From NCBI GenBank assembly GCA_009773495.1, contig WSXW01000029.1:1-58640 (forward strand): 58,640 nucleotides of DNA. Direction: 5' to 3'. This document shows positions 35,195 through 43,495 of this stretch, piece by piece. This DNA comes from Bacillota bacterium. GTDB lineage: Bacteria; Bacillota; UBA994. Each line of letters begins with the position of its first letter. The stretch's first letter is position 1. The notes beneath the pieces are model-generated. The model had not been told where the DNA came from. It ran no database searches and saw only the letters and a list, made by a program, of their open reading frames with translations. A program made the translations under genes and the position numbers.

Positions 35195-35320
35195 ATGCTA
35201 CCGTGAAACTCCAAGAGGAGAACGAAATCCTTAAAGAAGCGGCGGCCTACTTCGCGAGAAGCCAGAAGTAAGGTTCGAATTTATTAGGGCACACCGCCAT
35301 GAATACCGGGCCAGATAAAC
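35195..35320 (+). mobile_element. IS3-family transposase scrap
   Basis: Codons from 35203 read VKLQEENEILKEAAAYFARS and stop at 35271, the typical end of an IS3 OrfA (leucine-zipper part). The overlapping frame at 35268 reads VRFEFIRAHRHEYR, the typical start of OrfB, and stops near 35318. Terminal inverted repeats were not found and the element is far from complete. Confidence 0.65.
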
Positions 35321-35412
35321 CACGAAAAACTGCGATACGAAGAGATTCCACGAGTTCTAATTGTCTACTTTATGGGGGACACCGGAAATCATAATTTGGG
35401 AGGTTTTTTGGG

Positions 35413-37092
35413 ATGAAAAGAACGTCAGCGTTGATGCTGCTATGTGTGATGCTCCTAAGTCTATTACAACTTCCATCCCCTGCTAACGGCGCAGAGAAGA
35501 TCATGATAGAGCAGGTAGTTACAGAGTATTTTGGCCTCCGGGAAACGGCAATAAATAGGCGGAAGTTTGCCGAGACCAGAGACAGTACAAGCCATTTAAG
35601 CACGTCCATACTTCGGACTGAGGAAAGAAGAATTACGCACTTAGAAGATATGGCTCTGCGGACGGGTATCCGACTTCTTGACGCGAGATCATCCGTTTCT
35701 ATCATGAATTATTCGAAGATGCAGGATGGCCTTATCAGAGTAAAGGCATACGAATGGACATTTTTCGATTACGAGGAAAATGGGTTTACTGATTTCTTTG
35801 GCATGGGCGTCTGGCATAACTTAGTGCTCAGTACGGAGAAAGGGGCACTCATCGTCATTGATGACATCTATGATGAGGGGCCATTAACTGGGATGTGGGT
35901 CGGTGAGTCCATCAACGTAGAAGAGAGTGATATCTTCTTAGATATTGAATCAGGTTATTCAATCGAGACCCTCATGGTACCAGCAAGCACTGGGGTGAAG
36001 TTTTCACGTAGTGGCGTAGCTACATATGCGGACCAGTGGGTGTTTAATCAAGCTAATAACGGCCTCTGGGAGCAATACTACAACTTAGACGCCTACAAGA
36101 ATTACAACCCCTCTGGTGGTGATTGTGCCAATTATGCTTCACAGAGCCTCTACGAAGGGGGAAAACTACCTTTCGTTCCCTCCGGAACGTATGTCTGGTG
36201 GTATGATAACAAGGGCAAAATTGGCCGCGATTTCACGCACGAGCATACTGCTTCCTCATCTTGGATATCCACTACCGCTCACCGCAATTTTTTCAGTAAT
36301 TACGCCCCTTATGGCGGGGTCCTAGTGAATAACCCTACAAATAGCGACATTATCATAGGTAACCCAGTTTACTACGACTGGACCGGAAACGGTCTTTGGA
36401 ATCATACGACGATATGTGTTGGTACCAATACCGCTGGAACACCTGTAGTAAACTCTCATAATATGGACTACTATCGAGTGAAATGGAATTACGGCGCGGC
36501 AGCGTGTAAGTATAGTACAGTCAAGATCGGAAAGTGGGAAGTATTGAGCCCTAATGGTGGCGAACGATGGAAGAAGGGTACATATCAGACCATCAGATGG
36601 AATGTACTTGATGAAGGGAATGTCTGGATCGAGCTATCCGTGAACGGAGGGTCATCTTGGGAGACTATCTTCTCATCAACCCCCAACGACGGAGAAGAGA
36701 TGTGGCTAGTAAACAGGGTAACAGAAAACGCATTAATTCGAGTCACTTCGCTTTCCCATCCATATGGAAGGGACATTAGCAATAATACCTTTAAGCTTGC
36801 GGACCTCACCGTGACATCTCCAAATGGAGGAGAACAATGGGTTAGAGGATCTACTGAGACCATAACTTGGAGTTCAGTGGGGCTAGGTGGCAATGTTCGG
36901 ATCGACTTATCAACTAATGGTGGAGCAAATTGGCAAACGATAATATCTTCAGCGCCTAACAATGGCATCGCATATTGGGTGGTGAACAGCGTCTCTACTA
37001 CACAAGCGAGAATCCGTGTCGTTAGCTTGGTGGATTCGACATATTCTGATACGAGCAACGCCGGGTTCACGATAACAGAGCCGACAAAATGA
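35413..37092 (+). CDS. Secreted amidase-domain protein with two Ig-like repeats (559 aa)
   Basis: A signal peptide (residues 1-26, LMLLCVMLLSLLQLPSPANG) leads to a linker and a domain of the 'putative amidase' type (Amidase_6). Its conserved parts are YNPSGGDCANYASQSLY at about 234-250, with a likely catalytic Cys, and GLWNHTTICVG with a likely His. Two C-terminal repeats of about 90 residues follow from about residue 376. Each begins SPNGGE.W..G and contains ITW, a V-R/W-I-(E/D)-L-S strand and a final IRV motif, resembling the Kre9/KNH-like Ig fold. The protein probably acts on or in the cell wall. GGAGG at 35399-35403 precedes the ATG. The stop overlaps the next start (ATGA). Confidence 0.75.
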   Translation: MKRTSALMLLCVMLLSLLQLPSPANGAEKIMIEQVVTEYFGLRETAINRRKFAETRDSTSHLSTSILRTEERRITHLEDMALRTGIRLLDARSSVSIMNYSKMQDGLIRVKAYEWTFFDYEENGFTDFFGMGVWHNLVLSTEKGALIVIDDIYDEGPLTGMWVGESINVEESDIFLDIESGYSIETLMVPASTGVKFSRSGVATYADQWVFNQANNGLWEQYYNLDAYKNYNPSGGDCANYASQSLYEGGKLPFVPSGTYVWWYDNKGKIGRDFTHEHTASSSWISTTAHRNFFSNYAPYGGVLVNNPTNSDIIIGNPVYYDWTGNGLWNHTTICVGTNTAGTPVVNSHNMDYYRVKWNYGAAACKYSTVKIGKWEVLSPNGGERWKKGTYQTIRWNVLDEGNVWIELSVNGGSSWETIFSSTPNDGEEMWLVNRVTENALIRVTSLSHPYGRDISNNTFKLADLTVTSPNGGEQWVRGSTETITWSSVGLGGNVRIDLSTNGGANWQTIISSAPNNGIAYWVVNSVSTTQARIRVVSLVDSTYSDTSNAGFTITEPTK

Positions 37093-37727
37093 AACGTCCT
37101 ATCGTTTGCTTACTAATGGCCACATTGATGGTCTGCGGGTGTTCTCCTCCTCCGCGGACTCCCACCGATGCTGCAAAACTGGTCGAGGAAATGGCTGTTC
37201 TTAAGGAATCTCACATGATAGAAATACAGGGGATGCAGCGGCGGATCCTGGATTTGGAAGGACAGATTAGTGCCATGGTTCCTAGGATAGACGAGTTGCT
37301 TCATACTAACGAGGACCTAAGAGCAAGGGCTGAACAACTCACCATGACAAGTGATTCTCTATATCTAAGAACTGCTTCTATGGTAAAATACGTACCAGTA
37401 GAACTGCTTTCCAAGGAGCAGTTACTGTACTTGTTCATAGATGGGCTGCATACTGGAGATGCGTCGGTCATGAACAGAGTTTTCAGTGATCGGTTTCTAT
37501 CATACCTGCCCAATGGCAAATATACATCTATTAAATCTAGCTTTCTTGCTAGTATTCAGGTGTATTCCGGCCTGTTTGGAAATAATGGCAATTTAACGCA
37601 TGTAATTGAGTTTACTGTCTTAAATGAGGATGGGCCTTTTTGGCGAGGCACCCACTCTTTTTTTCCGGTTTTTGTAATGGATGCAGGTCGGCTCAAGATA
37701 GATGCGTTACCTACTTCGCCGCATTGA
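37089..37727 (+). CDS. Hypothetical lipoprotein with coiled coil (212 aa)
   Basis: A lipoprotein signal (MKRPIVCLLMATLMVCGC) is followed by a Pro-rich spacer and a coiled-coil stretch at about residues 27-80 (LKESHMIEIQGMQRRILDLE). A globular C-terminal half of about 115 residues resembles a small SnoaL/NTF2-like fold in style, but I cannot confirm that. The lipobox cysteine is C16 or C18. ATG 37089 overlaps the upstream stop, so it is co-expressed with the amidase-domain protein and probably works with it outside the cell. Confidence 0.65.
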   Translation: MKRPIVCLLMATLMVCGCSPPPRTPTDAAKLVEEMAVLKESHMIEIQGMQRRILDLEGQISAMVPRIDELLHTNEDLRARAEQLTMTSDSLYLRTASMVKYVPVELLSKEQLLYLFIDGLHTGDASVMNRVFSDRFLSYLPNGKYTSIKSSFLASIQVYSGLFGNNGNLTHVIEFTVLNEDGPFWRGTHSFFPVFVMDAGRLKIDALPTSPH

Positions 37728-37777
37728 TTGACGAGTCCTGTTCGGTAAACCCCTAGCAGCGGAATGACCTTTCAACA

Positions 37778-37977
37778 GGGAATGTTAGAGTAGATCTGTT
37801 TAGTGGAAGATCGTGGGTTACAATAATACCGAATACCGCGAATGATGGGTTTGGGAACTGGATAGTTGGTTCTTACTTACCACGAATGCAAAACTCCGGA
37901 TTGTCAACATCGTCGATGCACGTATATATGATGAGAGTAACAGCTTTGTTGAGGTCTACAGGGACGAGAGTAAATAA
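37778..37977 (+). pseudogene. Frameshifted scrap of an Ig-like repeat protein
   Basis: The frame at 37781 reads NVRVDLF and SWVTIIPNTANDGFGNWIV, matching the middle of the Ig-like repeat of the gene at 35413. After a shift near 37870-37882 the sequence continues TNAKLRIVNIVDARIYDESN and ends at TAA 37977. It is the counterpart of the scrap at 31847-31942. Both scraps precede a terminator and a spoIIID copy, so this arrangement existed before the two copies parted. Confidence 0.65.
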
Positions 37978-37999
37978 GCCTCTTATGCAGGCCGATCTG

Positions 38000-38035
38000 A
38001 GAGAACTGCCAAACGTGGCAGCTCTCTTTCTTTTT
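38000..38035 (+). terminator. Terminator before the downstream spoIIID copy
   Basis: AGAGAACTGCC (38000-38010) pairs with GGCAGCTCTCT (38017-38027) with one bulged base, followed by TTCTTTTTC. Confidence 0.65.
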
Positions 38036-38170
38036 CAGGCATATCCCACTTTCCCGCTCATATATATTTATTGAATTAGTGAGCTACGGGGAGGCGGGGG
38101 ACAGTGAACGACCAGGCTACCGTTCGTGCCGCAGCCGACCATTTTAACGTGTCCAAGTCCACAGTTCATA
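38016..38170 (+). repeat. Direct repeat, downstream copy (spoIIID region)
   Basis: Identical to 32054-32153 plus 32181-32235; lacks the 27 bases found between them in the upstream copy. The two copies are in the same orientation, 5.96 kb apart. Confidence 0.95.
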
Positions 38171-38307
38171 AAGATGTTACGGAGAGACTTCGTGCCATAA
38201 ATGCGGGTCTGTTCGAAGAAGTTCAGGACGTGCTGATCTATAATAAGGCTACCCGGCATTTGCGCGGGGGCGATGCTACGCGCCGTAAATACAAGCTAGA
38301 TACTTAG
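38104..38307 (+). CDS. spoIIID: Sporulation regulator SpoIIID, N-terminal 9-residue deletion
   Basis: SpoIIID is a small DNA-binding protein that activates and represses mother-cell genes during sporulation. The 67-residue product keeps the helix-turn-helix (ATVRAAADHFNVSKSTVHKD) and the conserved C-terminal NKATRHLRGGDATRRKYK. It lacks nine residues (IGKYIADTK) present in the upstream copy and in B. subtilis SpoIIID (IGKYIVETK). That segment is the first helix, so function may be weakened or lost. GTG start with GGGGAGGCGGGGG upstream. The gene directly precedes mbl, as in B. subtilis. Whether this copy is active on its own cannot be told from sequence. Confidence 0.85.
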   Translation: MNDQATVRAAADHFNVSKSTVHKDVTERLRAINAGLFEEVQDVLIYNKATRHLRGGDATRRKYKLDT

Positions 38308-38431
38308 TAATATCAATAACAATAGCAGGAGAAACCCATGCCAATGTAGAAACTACCCACTAAGACTAGGGCCCGTAGGGGCCCCAGCTTTTCCACCCGC
38401 AATGGACGAGCTTAGGTAGGGGGTAGGGCAA

Positions 38432-39460
38432 GTGTGTTTTAAGGGCAAGGATATCGGCATTGATCTTGGTACGGCAACGGTGTTGGTCTTCGTCCGCGGC
38501 AAAGGCGTTGTGCTTAACGAGCCTTCCGTGGTCGCTATAGATCGAAACAACGGCAAGACATTGGCCATAGGAGAAGAAGCGCGCCGTATGATAGGTAGGA
38601 CCCCAGGGCATATCACAGCAATTCGTCCTATGAGGGAGGGCGTAATTGCCGACTTTGACATCACAGAGAAGATGCTCAAACACTTTATCCATAAAGTTTG
38701 TGGTGCTAACCCTTTGTTTAAACCAAGGGTGATGATCTGTGTTCCCTCCAGCATAACTAGTGTCGAGCGTAGGGCCGTGGAGGACGCTGCTCGTAACGCT
38801 GGAGCTAAGGAGTGGTACTTGATTGAGGAGCCTGTGGCTGCAGCGCTAGGAGCAGGCATTGATATTACTCAGCCTGAGGGTAGCATGGTTTTAGATATTG
38901 GCGGCGGCACTACCGATGTCGCAGTAATGTCTTTAGGAGGTATTGTTATAAGCGATTCCGTGCGCGTCGGTGGGGATAAGTTCGACGAAGCCATGGTCCG
39001 CTATGTCAAAAAACGCTATAACATGCTCATTGGTGAGCGCACCGCTGAAGATATTAAGATTACCGTGGGCACTGTCTTCCCTAATGGACGCAATGAGTCT
39101 ATGGAGGTTAGGGGTAGAGATCTGGTTTCCGGCCTCCCGTCTTCAGTGATGGTTTCATCCATGGAGTGTTTAGAGGCTTTCGCAGAGCCAACCAACAATA
39201 TCATCGCTCTTGTGCGAACAATTTTGGAGCGTTGTCCACCCGAGCTCTCTTCCGACATTGTTGAAAAAGGCATTATTATGACTGGTGGCGGATCTCTACT
39301 AGATGGGTTAGATAAGCTTATTGCCGAAGTGACCCAAGTTCCCTGTAACTTGGCCGAGGATGCTGTATCATGCGTGGCTCGGGGCACAGGTAGAGCTTTA
39401 GAAAATTTGGACGCGCTGAAAGGTAGCATCGACTATTCTCGGCAGCAGCGAAGGTCGTAA
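38432..39460 (+). CDS. mbl: MreB-like actin homologue Mbl
   Basis: MreB-family proteins form membrane-associated filaments that guide peptidoglycan synthesis along the cell cylinder. The 342-residue protein has the actin-fold phosphate loops DIGIDLGTATV at the N-terminus and LDIGGGTTDVAVMS in the middle, EEPVAAALGAGI, and the adenosine motif MTGGGSLLDGL. GTG 38432 starts the protein (MCFKGKDIGID) with AGGTAGGGGGTAGGG upstream. Its place between spoIIID and fabZ matches B. subtilis mbl, so I prefer Mbl over MreB. A terminator follows. Confidence 0.9.
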   Translation: MCFKGKDIGIDLGTATVLVFVRGKGVVLNEPSVVAIDRNNGKTLAIGEEARRMIGRTPGHITAIRPMREGVIADFDITEKMLKHFIHKVCGANPLFKPRVMICVPSSITSVERRAVEDAARNAGAKEWYLIEEPVAAALGAGIDITQPEGSMVLDIGGGTTDVAVMSLGGIVISDSVRVGGDKFDEAMVRYVKKRYNMLIGERTAEDIKITVGTVFPNGRNESMEVRGRDLVSGLPSSVMVSSMECLEAFAEPTNNIIALVRTILERCPPELSSDIVEKGIIMTGGGSLLDGLDKLIAEVTQVPCNLAEDAVSCVARGTGRALENLDALKGSIDYSRQQRRS

Positions 39461-39470
39461 GTGAACATGT

Positions 39471-39491
39471 GAAAGCGCCATCGGCGCTTTC
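39471..39491 (+). terminator. Terminator after mbl
   Basis: GAAAGCGCC (39471-39479) and GGCGCTTTC (39483-39491) form a perfect stem with a 3-base loop, followed by T-rich TTTACTTTTT. Confidence 0.8.
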
Positions 39492-39550
39492 TTTACTTTT
39501 TGGGTCCTCTGGGCTAATATGAACATAAATACAGACGAGGAGGCGCTCAT

Positions 39551-39982
39551 ATGCTCAATATCGATGAGATCAAGAAGATCATACCTCACCGTTATCCATT
39601 TCTATTGATTGACAAGGTCACTGAGCTTGAGCCTGGCAAGCGCGCAGTCGGCTTTAAGAACGTAACTATGAACGAACCTTTTTTCGCAGGACACTTCCCG
39701 GACTATCCAGTGATGCCAGGGGTGCTCATTATTGAGGCCCTAGCCCAAGTCGGTGCCGTTGCGGTGCTGTCCATGCCCGAATACTCCGGACGATTGGCAT
39801 TTTTTGCGGGCATTGACGGGGTTCGCTTCAAACTCCAAGTTCGACCTGGAGATATTCTGCGCTTAGAGGTTGACTTACTTACCCTGAGAATGGGTATAGG
39901 CAAAGGGGATGCTAAAGCGTATGTGGGAGACGAACTAGCTGTGAGCGGACAACTCACTTTTGCTCTAGGAGCCAAACAATAA
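39551..39982 (+). CDS. fabZ: (3R)-hydroxyacyl-ACP dehydratase FabZ
   Basis: FabZ removes water from beta-hydroxyacyl-ACP in fatty-acid elongation. The 143-residue hot-dog protein has [12 protein letters not shown], the catalytic histidine H48 in [13 protein letters not shown], and the glutamate-containing IIEALAQ helix. GAGGAGG at 39537-39543 precedes the ATG. In Bacillus fabZ also lies downstream of mbl. Only one base separates it from the response regulator gene, so the Pho two-component genes may be co-transcribed with it. Confidence 0.95.
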   Translation: MLNIDEIKKIIPHRYPFLLIDKVTELEPGKRAVGFKNVTMNEPFFAGHFPDYPVMPGVLIIEALAQVGAVAVLSMPEYSGRLAFFAGIDGVRFKLQVRPGDILRLEVDLLTLRMGIGKGDAKAYVGDELAVSGQLTFALGAKQ

Positions 39983-39983
39983 T

Positions 39984-40685
39984 ATGGCTCGAAAAGTGTT
40001 AATCGTTGACGACGAGGAGAACATTCGCTCTAGCTTAAGCTATGCGCTCAAACAAGAGGGCTATAGCGTTTTCTCAGCTGAGACTGGAATAGAGGCCTTG
40101 CGGTTGGCACGTGAGCTTAAACCCGACGTGGTATTGCTAGATCGAATGCTTCCGGGGTTGGATGGTGTTGAAGTGTGCCGCCAGTTGAGGGCCGATAGTG
40201 ATGTACCCATAATTATGGTCACAGCGCGGGACAGTGAAATCGATACGGTTGTCGGTCTAGAGGTTGGGGCAGACGACTATATAACGAAGCCGTTTTCATT
40301 GAGTGTACTGTTGGCGCGCATCAGGGCTATAATGAGGCGCAGCGATGCCCGTAAAGAAAAAGACAGCGGCGACAGCATTGCATATGGACCCTTTACCCTC
40401 TACCCTAGTAAATATGTAGCATTTAAGGAAGAAACAGATATGCATCTTACTCCCAAGTTGTTTGAGATGTTGCTTTTTCTTGTAAAGTCTCCCGGTCGCG
40501 TCTTTACGCGTGACGATCTATTAGAGAGGGTATGGGGCATGGATTATGCCGGAGAAACCCGCACAGTGGATGTGCACATAACTTGGTTGCGCAAGAAAAT
40601 GGAGTTAGATCCGAGTACGCCAGAATACCTGCTCACAGTGCGGGGTGTTGGATACAAGCTCGCAGAAGTGAACCGGCATGCTTAG
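39984..40685 (+). CDS. phoP: OmpR-family response regulator, probably PhoP/PhoB
   Basis: A 233-residue response regulator: receiver domain with the acidic pair DDEE near the start, phospho-acceptor D53 (VVLLDRMLPG), TARDSE and a lysine in TKPFS. A C-terminal winged-helix DNA-binding domain follows (RVFTRDDLLERVWG, then TVDVHITWLRKKM). The kinase gene overlaps by eight bases. The downstream pst-phoU operon has a Pho box, so phosphate-starvation control by this pair is the best inference; WalR-like regulators look similar. Confidence 0.88.
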   Translation: MARKVLIVDDEENIRSSLSYALKQEGYSVFSAETGIEALRLARELKPDVVLLDRMLPGLDGVEVCRQLRADSDVPIIMVTARDSEIDTVVGLEVGADDYITKPFSLSVLLARIRAIMRRSDARKEKDSGDSIAYGPFTLYPSKYVAFKEETDMHLTPKLFEMLLFLVKSPGRVFTRDDLLERVWGMDYAGETRTVDVHITWLRKKMELDPSTPEYLLTVRGVGYKLAEVNRHA

Positions 40686-42432
40686 AACGCTTAAGGGTCA
40701 GCTTCTAGCAACTATTCTATTGTTACTGTCTTTGTCTCTAGGAATTATGGGTCTGTGGTTAGTCTCAGAATTCAGGTCTTTTTATTTTGAGCAAGTAACG
40801 CAAAGTTTGAAGCATCAGACATTATTAACAGAGGTCCTAGTGCGCGATAAAATTACCCAAGGTGACCTAGAGGGGTTAGCTCGCAGTGTAGGTTTAGCAA
40901 CAGGCGCTAGAGCTACTTTCATTGCCCCTGATGGTAGGGTTGTGGGGGAATCAGTTCGTGACGCAGCTACCTTAGACAATCACCGCCATCGGCCTGAAGT
41001 AGCAGAGGCTCTAGAAGGCAGGGTCGGGGTTAACTCACGGTCTAGCTCCACCTTAGGCGTACCAATGCTATATACAGCGGTGCCATTGCGATCGTCGACT
41101 GGCGAAGTGGTTCTTGTGGTACGCTTAGCCCTAGATCTGTCCCAGATCAATCTGGCTTTTGCCCGAATTAGGGTGTTCACACTGACAGGAGGGTTGGTAG
41201 CCCTGCTGGTGGGGTCAGTGCTGGCATTGGGCAATGCTCAAGCTACTAGCGAGCCTTTACAGGAAATGGTTACCGTAGCGAATCGGCTATCCAAGGGAGA
41301 CCTAAGGTCGCGAGCAGCTAAGGTTGGACCTCTCGAGGCGAGACAGTTGGCCACTGCTTTAAACACTATGGCCGAGAACCTAGAGGGAGAGTTCCAACGT
41401 GTGCAGAAAGCATCGGAAAAGCTACAGGCTGTGCTAAGTTCTATGCGCGACGGGGTTGTGCTTATCGACAGCCAGGCCAGTATAGAGCTCGTTAATCGTG
41501 CGGCTGCAGATATGCTCGGTCTACACGTTGATGCTGTGGTGGGGAAACATGAACTCTTGCTGGAGCGATATCCAGATTTATTTAGACTGATCACCCGTGC
41601 CCGCACAGAGAGTAATGCTATTGCAGAACGCATAAGCGTAGGCGGCATTGGCAATCGCCATATCAGAGCTGCAGTGTTGCCCCTAGCGTCTGGCAGGGTG
41701 TTAATTACTCTGCAGGATATAACAGAGGTTTATCGTGCCATAGACATACGCCGTGACTTTGTAGCGAATGTCTCCCACGAGTTGCGCACCCCCCTCACAT
41801 CGCTAGGCCTGATGACAGAGAACTTATTGCGGGGGGCACTTAACGACAAGCCGGTTGCGGAGGATTTTTTGCGACGCATGTCCGGTGAAATTGAGCGCTT
41901 AACAAAGATGGTTCTGGAACTGCTGCAGCTATCTCGTCTGGAGTCCCGAACAGAGTCTTTGTCATTTTCTTCCTTTACGGCTGTGGGTCTGATTAGTGAT
42001 GTTTTAGAAGTGCTACAGGAACTGCTAGATCAGAGAGCCCAAGCAGTAGCTATCGAGGGTGAAGCAGGCTTGTCCATTTACGCCGATCGGTCGAAGCTTA
42101 GACAGGTTCTACTTAACCTACTAGATAACGCCAGCAAGTTTTCGCCTGAAAGAGCAGTTATTGTGGTGGGGCTCAGGCAGCACCGCGACGAAATAGAGAT
42201 ATACGTGCAGGATAACGGCCCGGGTATCCCGCCTGAACAAATTCCGAGAGTTTATGAGAGGTTTTTTAAGGGCTCTTCGAGCCGCGGTGGAGGTACCGGG
42301 CTAGGTTTAGCTATTGTCAAACATATTGTCGAGGCACATAGCGGTTCGGTATATGTGCGTAGCCGCCTAGGCGAAGGCGCTACGTTTGGTTTCTTTTTAC
42401 CTCTAAAGGCCTCCAGAACTGACTCGCTCTAG
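40678..42432 (+). CDS. phoR: Sensor histidine kinase, probably PhoR
   Basis: A 584-residue membrane kinase. It has a first transmembrane helix at about residues 7-29, an extracellular sensor domain of about 130 residues, a second helix near 165-187, then HAMP (ATSEPLQEMVTVANRLSKGDL), a PAS domain, and HisKA with the phospho-accepting H367 (NVSHELRTPLTS). The HATPase domain follows (N box LLNLLDNASKFS, G1 DNGPGIP, G2 GGGTGLGLAI). This architecture is that of PhoR. ATG 40678 lies inside the end of the regulator gene. It ends about 200 bases before pstS. Confidence 0.88.
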   Translation: MLRTLKGQLLATILLLLSLSLGIMGLWLVSEFRSFYFEQVTQSLKHQTLLTEVLVRDKITQGDLEGLARSVGLATGARATFIAPDGRVVGESVRDAATLDNHRHRPEVAEALEGRVGVNSRSSSTLGVPMLYTAVPLRSSTGEVVLVVRLALDLSQINLAFARIRVFTLTGGLVALLVGSVLALGNAQATSEPLQEMVTVANRLSKGDLRSRAAKVGPLEARQLATALNTMAENLEGEFQRVQKASEKLQAVLSSMRDGVVLIDSQASIELVNRAAADMLGLHVDAVVGKHELLLERYPDLFRLITRARTESNAIAERISVGGIGNRHIRAAVLPLASGRVLITLQDITEVYRAIDIRRDFVANVSHELRTPLTSLGLMTENLLRGALNDKPVAEDFLRRMSGEIERLTKMVLELLQLSRLESRTESLSFSSFTAVGLISDVLEVLQELLDQRAQAVAIEGEAGLSIYADRSKLRQVLLNLLDNASKFSPERAVIVVGLRQHRDEIEIYVQDNGPGIPPEQIPRVYERFFKGSSSRGGGTGLGLAIVKHIVEAHSGSVYVRSRLGEGATFGFFLPLKASRTDSL

Positions 42433-42534
42433 TGAGCCAGCCCTAGGCTCTACCACTGAGTAACCTTGATAGAAACGGCGGATAATACTGATACGAGGGA
42501 GGAACAAAAGCGGGTCGTTATTATTCCCGTAGTT

Positions 42535-42573
42535 TTAACATTACTTTAACAATGGTTTTTTATTGTGTTAACG
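42535..42573 (+). promoter_or_regulatory. Pho box upstream of pstS
   Basis: TTAACA at 42535 and 42546, and TTAACG at 42568, are spaced in multiples of 11 bases, with a degenerate TTTTTA at 42557. This matches the Bacillus-type PhoP binding site (TTAACA-like hexamers on one face of the helix). It lies about 60 bases before the pstS start. Confidence 0.8.
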
Positions 42574-42630
42574 GTGCTCCGTTATGATTTTGTTGTGAAC
42601 AACAAAAATAATTTAAGGGGAGGCCGAATA

Positions 42631-43479
42631 GTGAAAAAATTAGTAGTAGTTTTGCTAGTTGCTTTGATGGCAGTGGCTGTAGTCGGTTGTAGGGCAGAGA
42701 AAGCCGTAATAGATATCAACGGCTCAGATACAATGGTAAACATTGGTGCAGCTCTAGCAGAAAACTTTATGAAAACCAACAAGAATATCGAGATAGTAGT
42801 ATCTGGTGGTGGTTCCGGCACAGGAATTGCAGCTCTCATTAATGGCGCCACAAACATCGCTCAATCCTCACGTGCTATGAAACAATCTGAGAAGGATCAA
42901 GCGTCTGCCAAGGGCCTACTAAATGAAATTATCGTCGCGTGGGATGGTCTTGCTGTCACAGTCCACCCCTCGAACCCTGTGCGCGAACTGACCCTTGCGC
43001 AAATCGCTAAGATTTACCGCGGCGAGATAACGAACTGGCAAGAAGTCGGTGGCAACGATGCTAATATCGTTCTGCTCTCTCGTGACACCACCTCTGGTAC
43101 CTACATTTTCTTCAAGGAGTTTGTCGTTCAAGAAAATGGAAAGTTAAAAAGCGCAGAATTTTCCCCAGCAGCTATGATGATGCCCTCTACCGAAGCAATT
43201 GTGCAGGAGTCAGCTCGTAACGTTAACGCCATAGGTTATGTAGGTTTGGGTTATCTTAAGACAGAAATCAAAGCGCTCGGCGTTAAGGTCAACGATGACA
43301 GCGCAGCATCGTCGCCTTCGGTCGCGACCGTACTCGACAAAACTTATAGCCTCGCCCGCCCGCTATACTTCTACACAGTCGGTGAACTTAAGGGCGCAAT
43401 CAAGACTTACGTGGACTACGTTTTAAGTGATAACGGACAAAAGGTAGTTCGTGAGCTAGACTTTGTTCCCATTAGGTAA
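42631..43479 (+). CDS. pstS: Phosphate ABC transporter substrate-binding lipoprotein PstS
   Basis: PstS captures phosphate outside the cell and delivers it to PstCA. The 282-residue product has a lipoprotein signal (MAVAVVGC, C20) and a PBP fold with the phosphate-binding loops NGSDTMVN, SGGGSGTGI, SSRAMKQ and SRDTTSGTY. GTG 42631 is chosen for the AGGGGAGG at 42616-42623 and the canonical signal peptide; the longer frame from 42565 has no export signal at its start. It is the first gene of pstSCAB-phoU and lies under the Pho box. Confidence 0.95.
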   Translation: MKKLVVVLLVALMAVAVVGCRAEKAVIDINGSDTMVNIGAALAENFMKTNKNIEIVVSGGGSGTGIAALINGATNIAQSSRAMKQSEKDQASAKGLLNEIIVAWDGLAVTVHPSNPVRELTLAQIAKIYRGEITNWQEVGGNDANIVLLSRDTTSGTYIFFKEFVVQENGKLKSAEFSPAAMMMPSTEAIVQESARNVNAIGYVGLGYLKTEIKALGVKVNDDSAASSPSVATVLDKTYSLARPLYFYTVGELKGAIKTYVDYVLSDNGQKVVRELDFVPIR

Positions 43480-43495
43480 ATCAGGAGGGTCAGCA

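Noticed and set aside
32236-38015. A site-specific recombinase that could excise the spoIIID segment
   Set aside because: None of the frames in this segment shows serine- or tyrosine-recombinase motifs; only an IS3 scrap is present. Excision would need host recombination or an enzyme encoded elsewhere.
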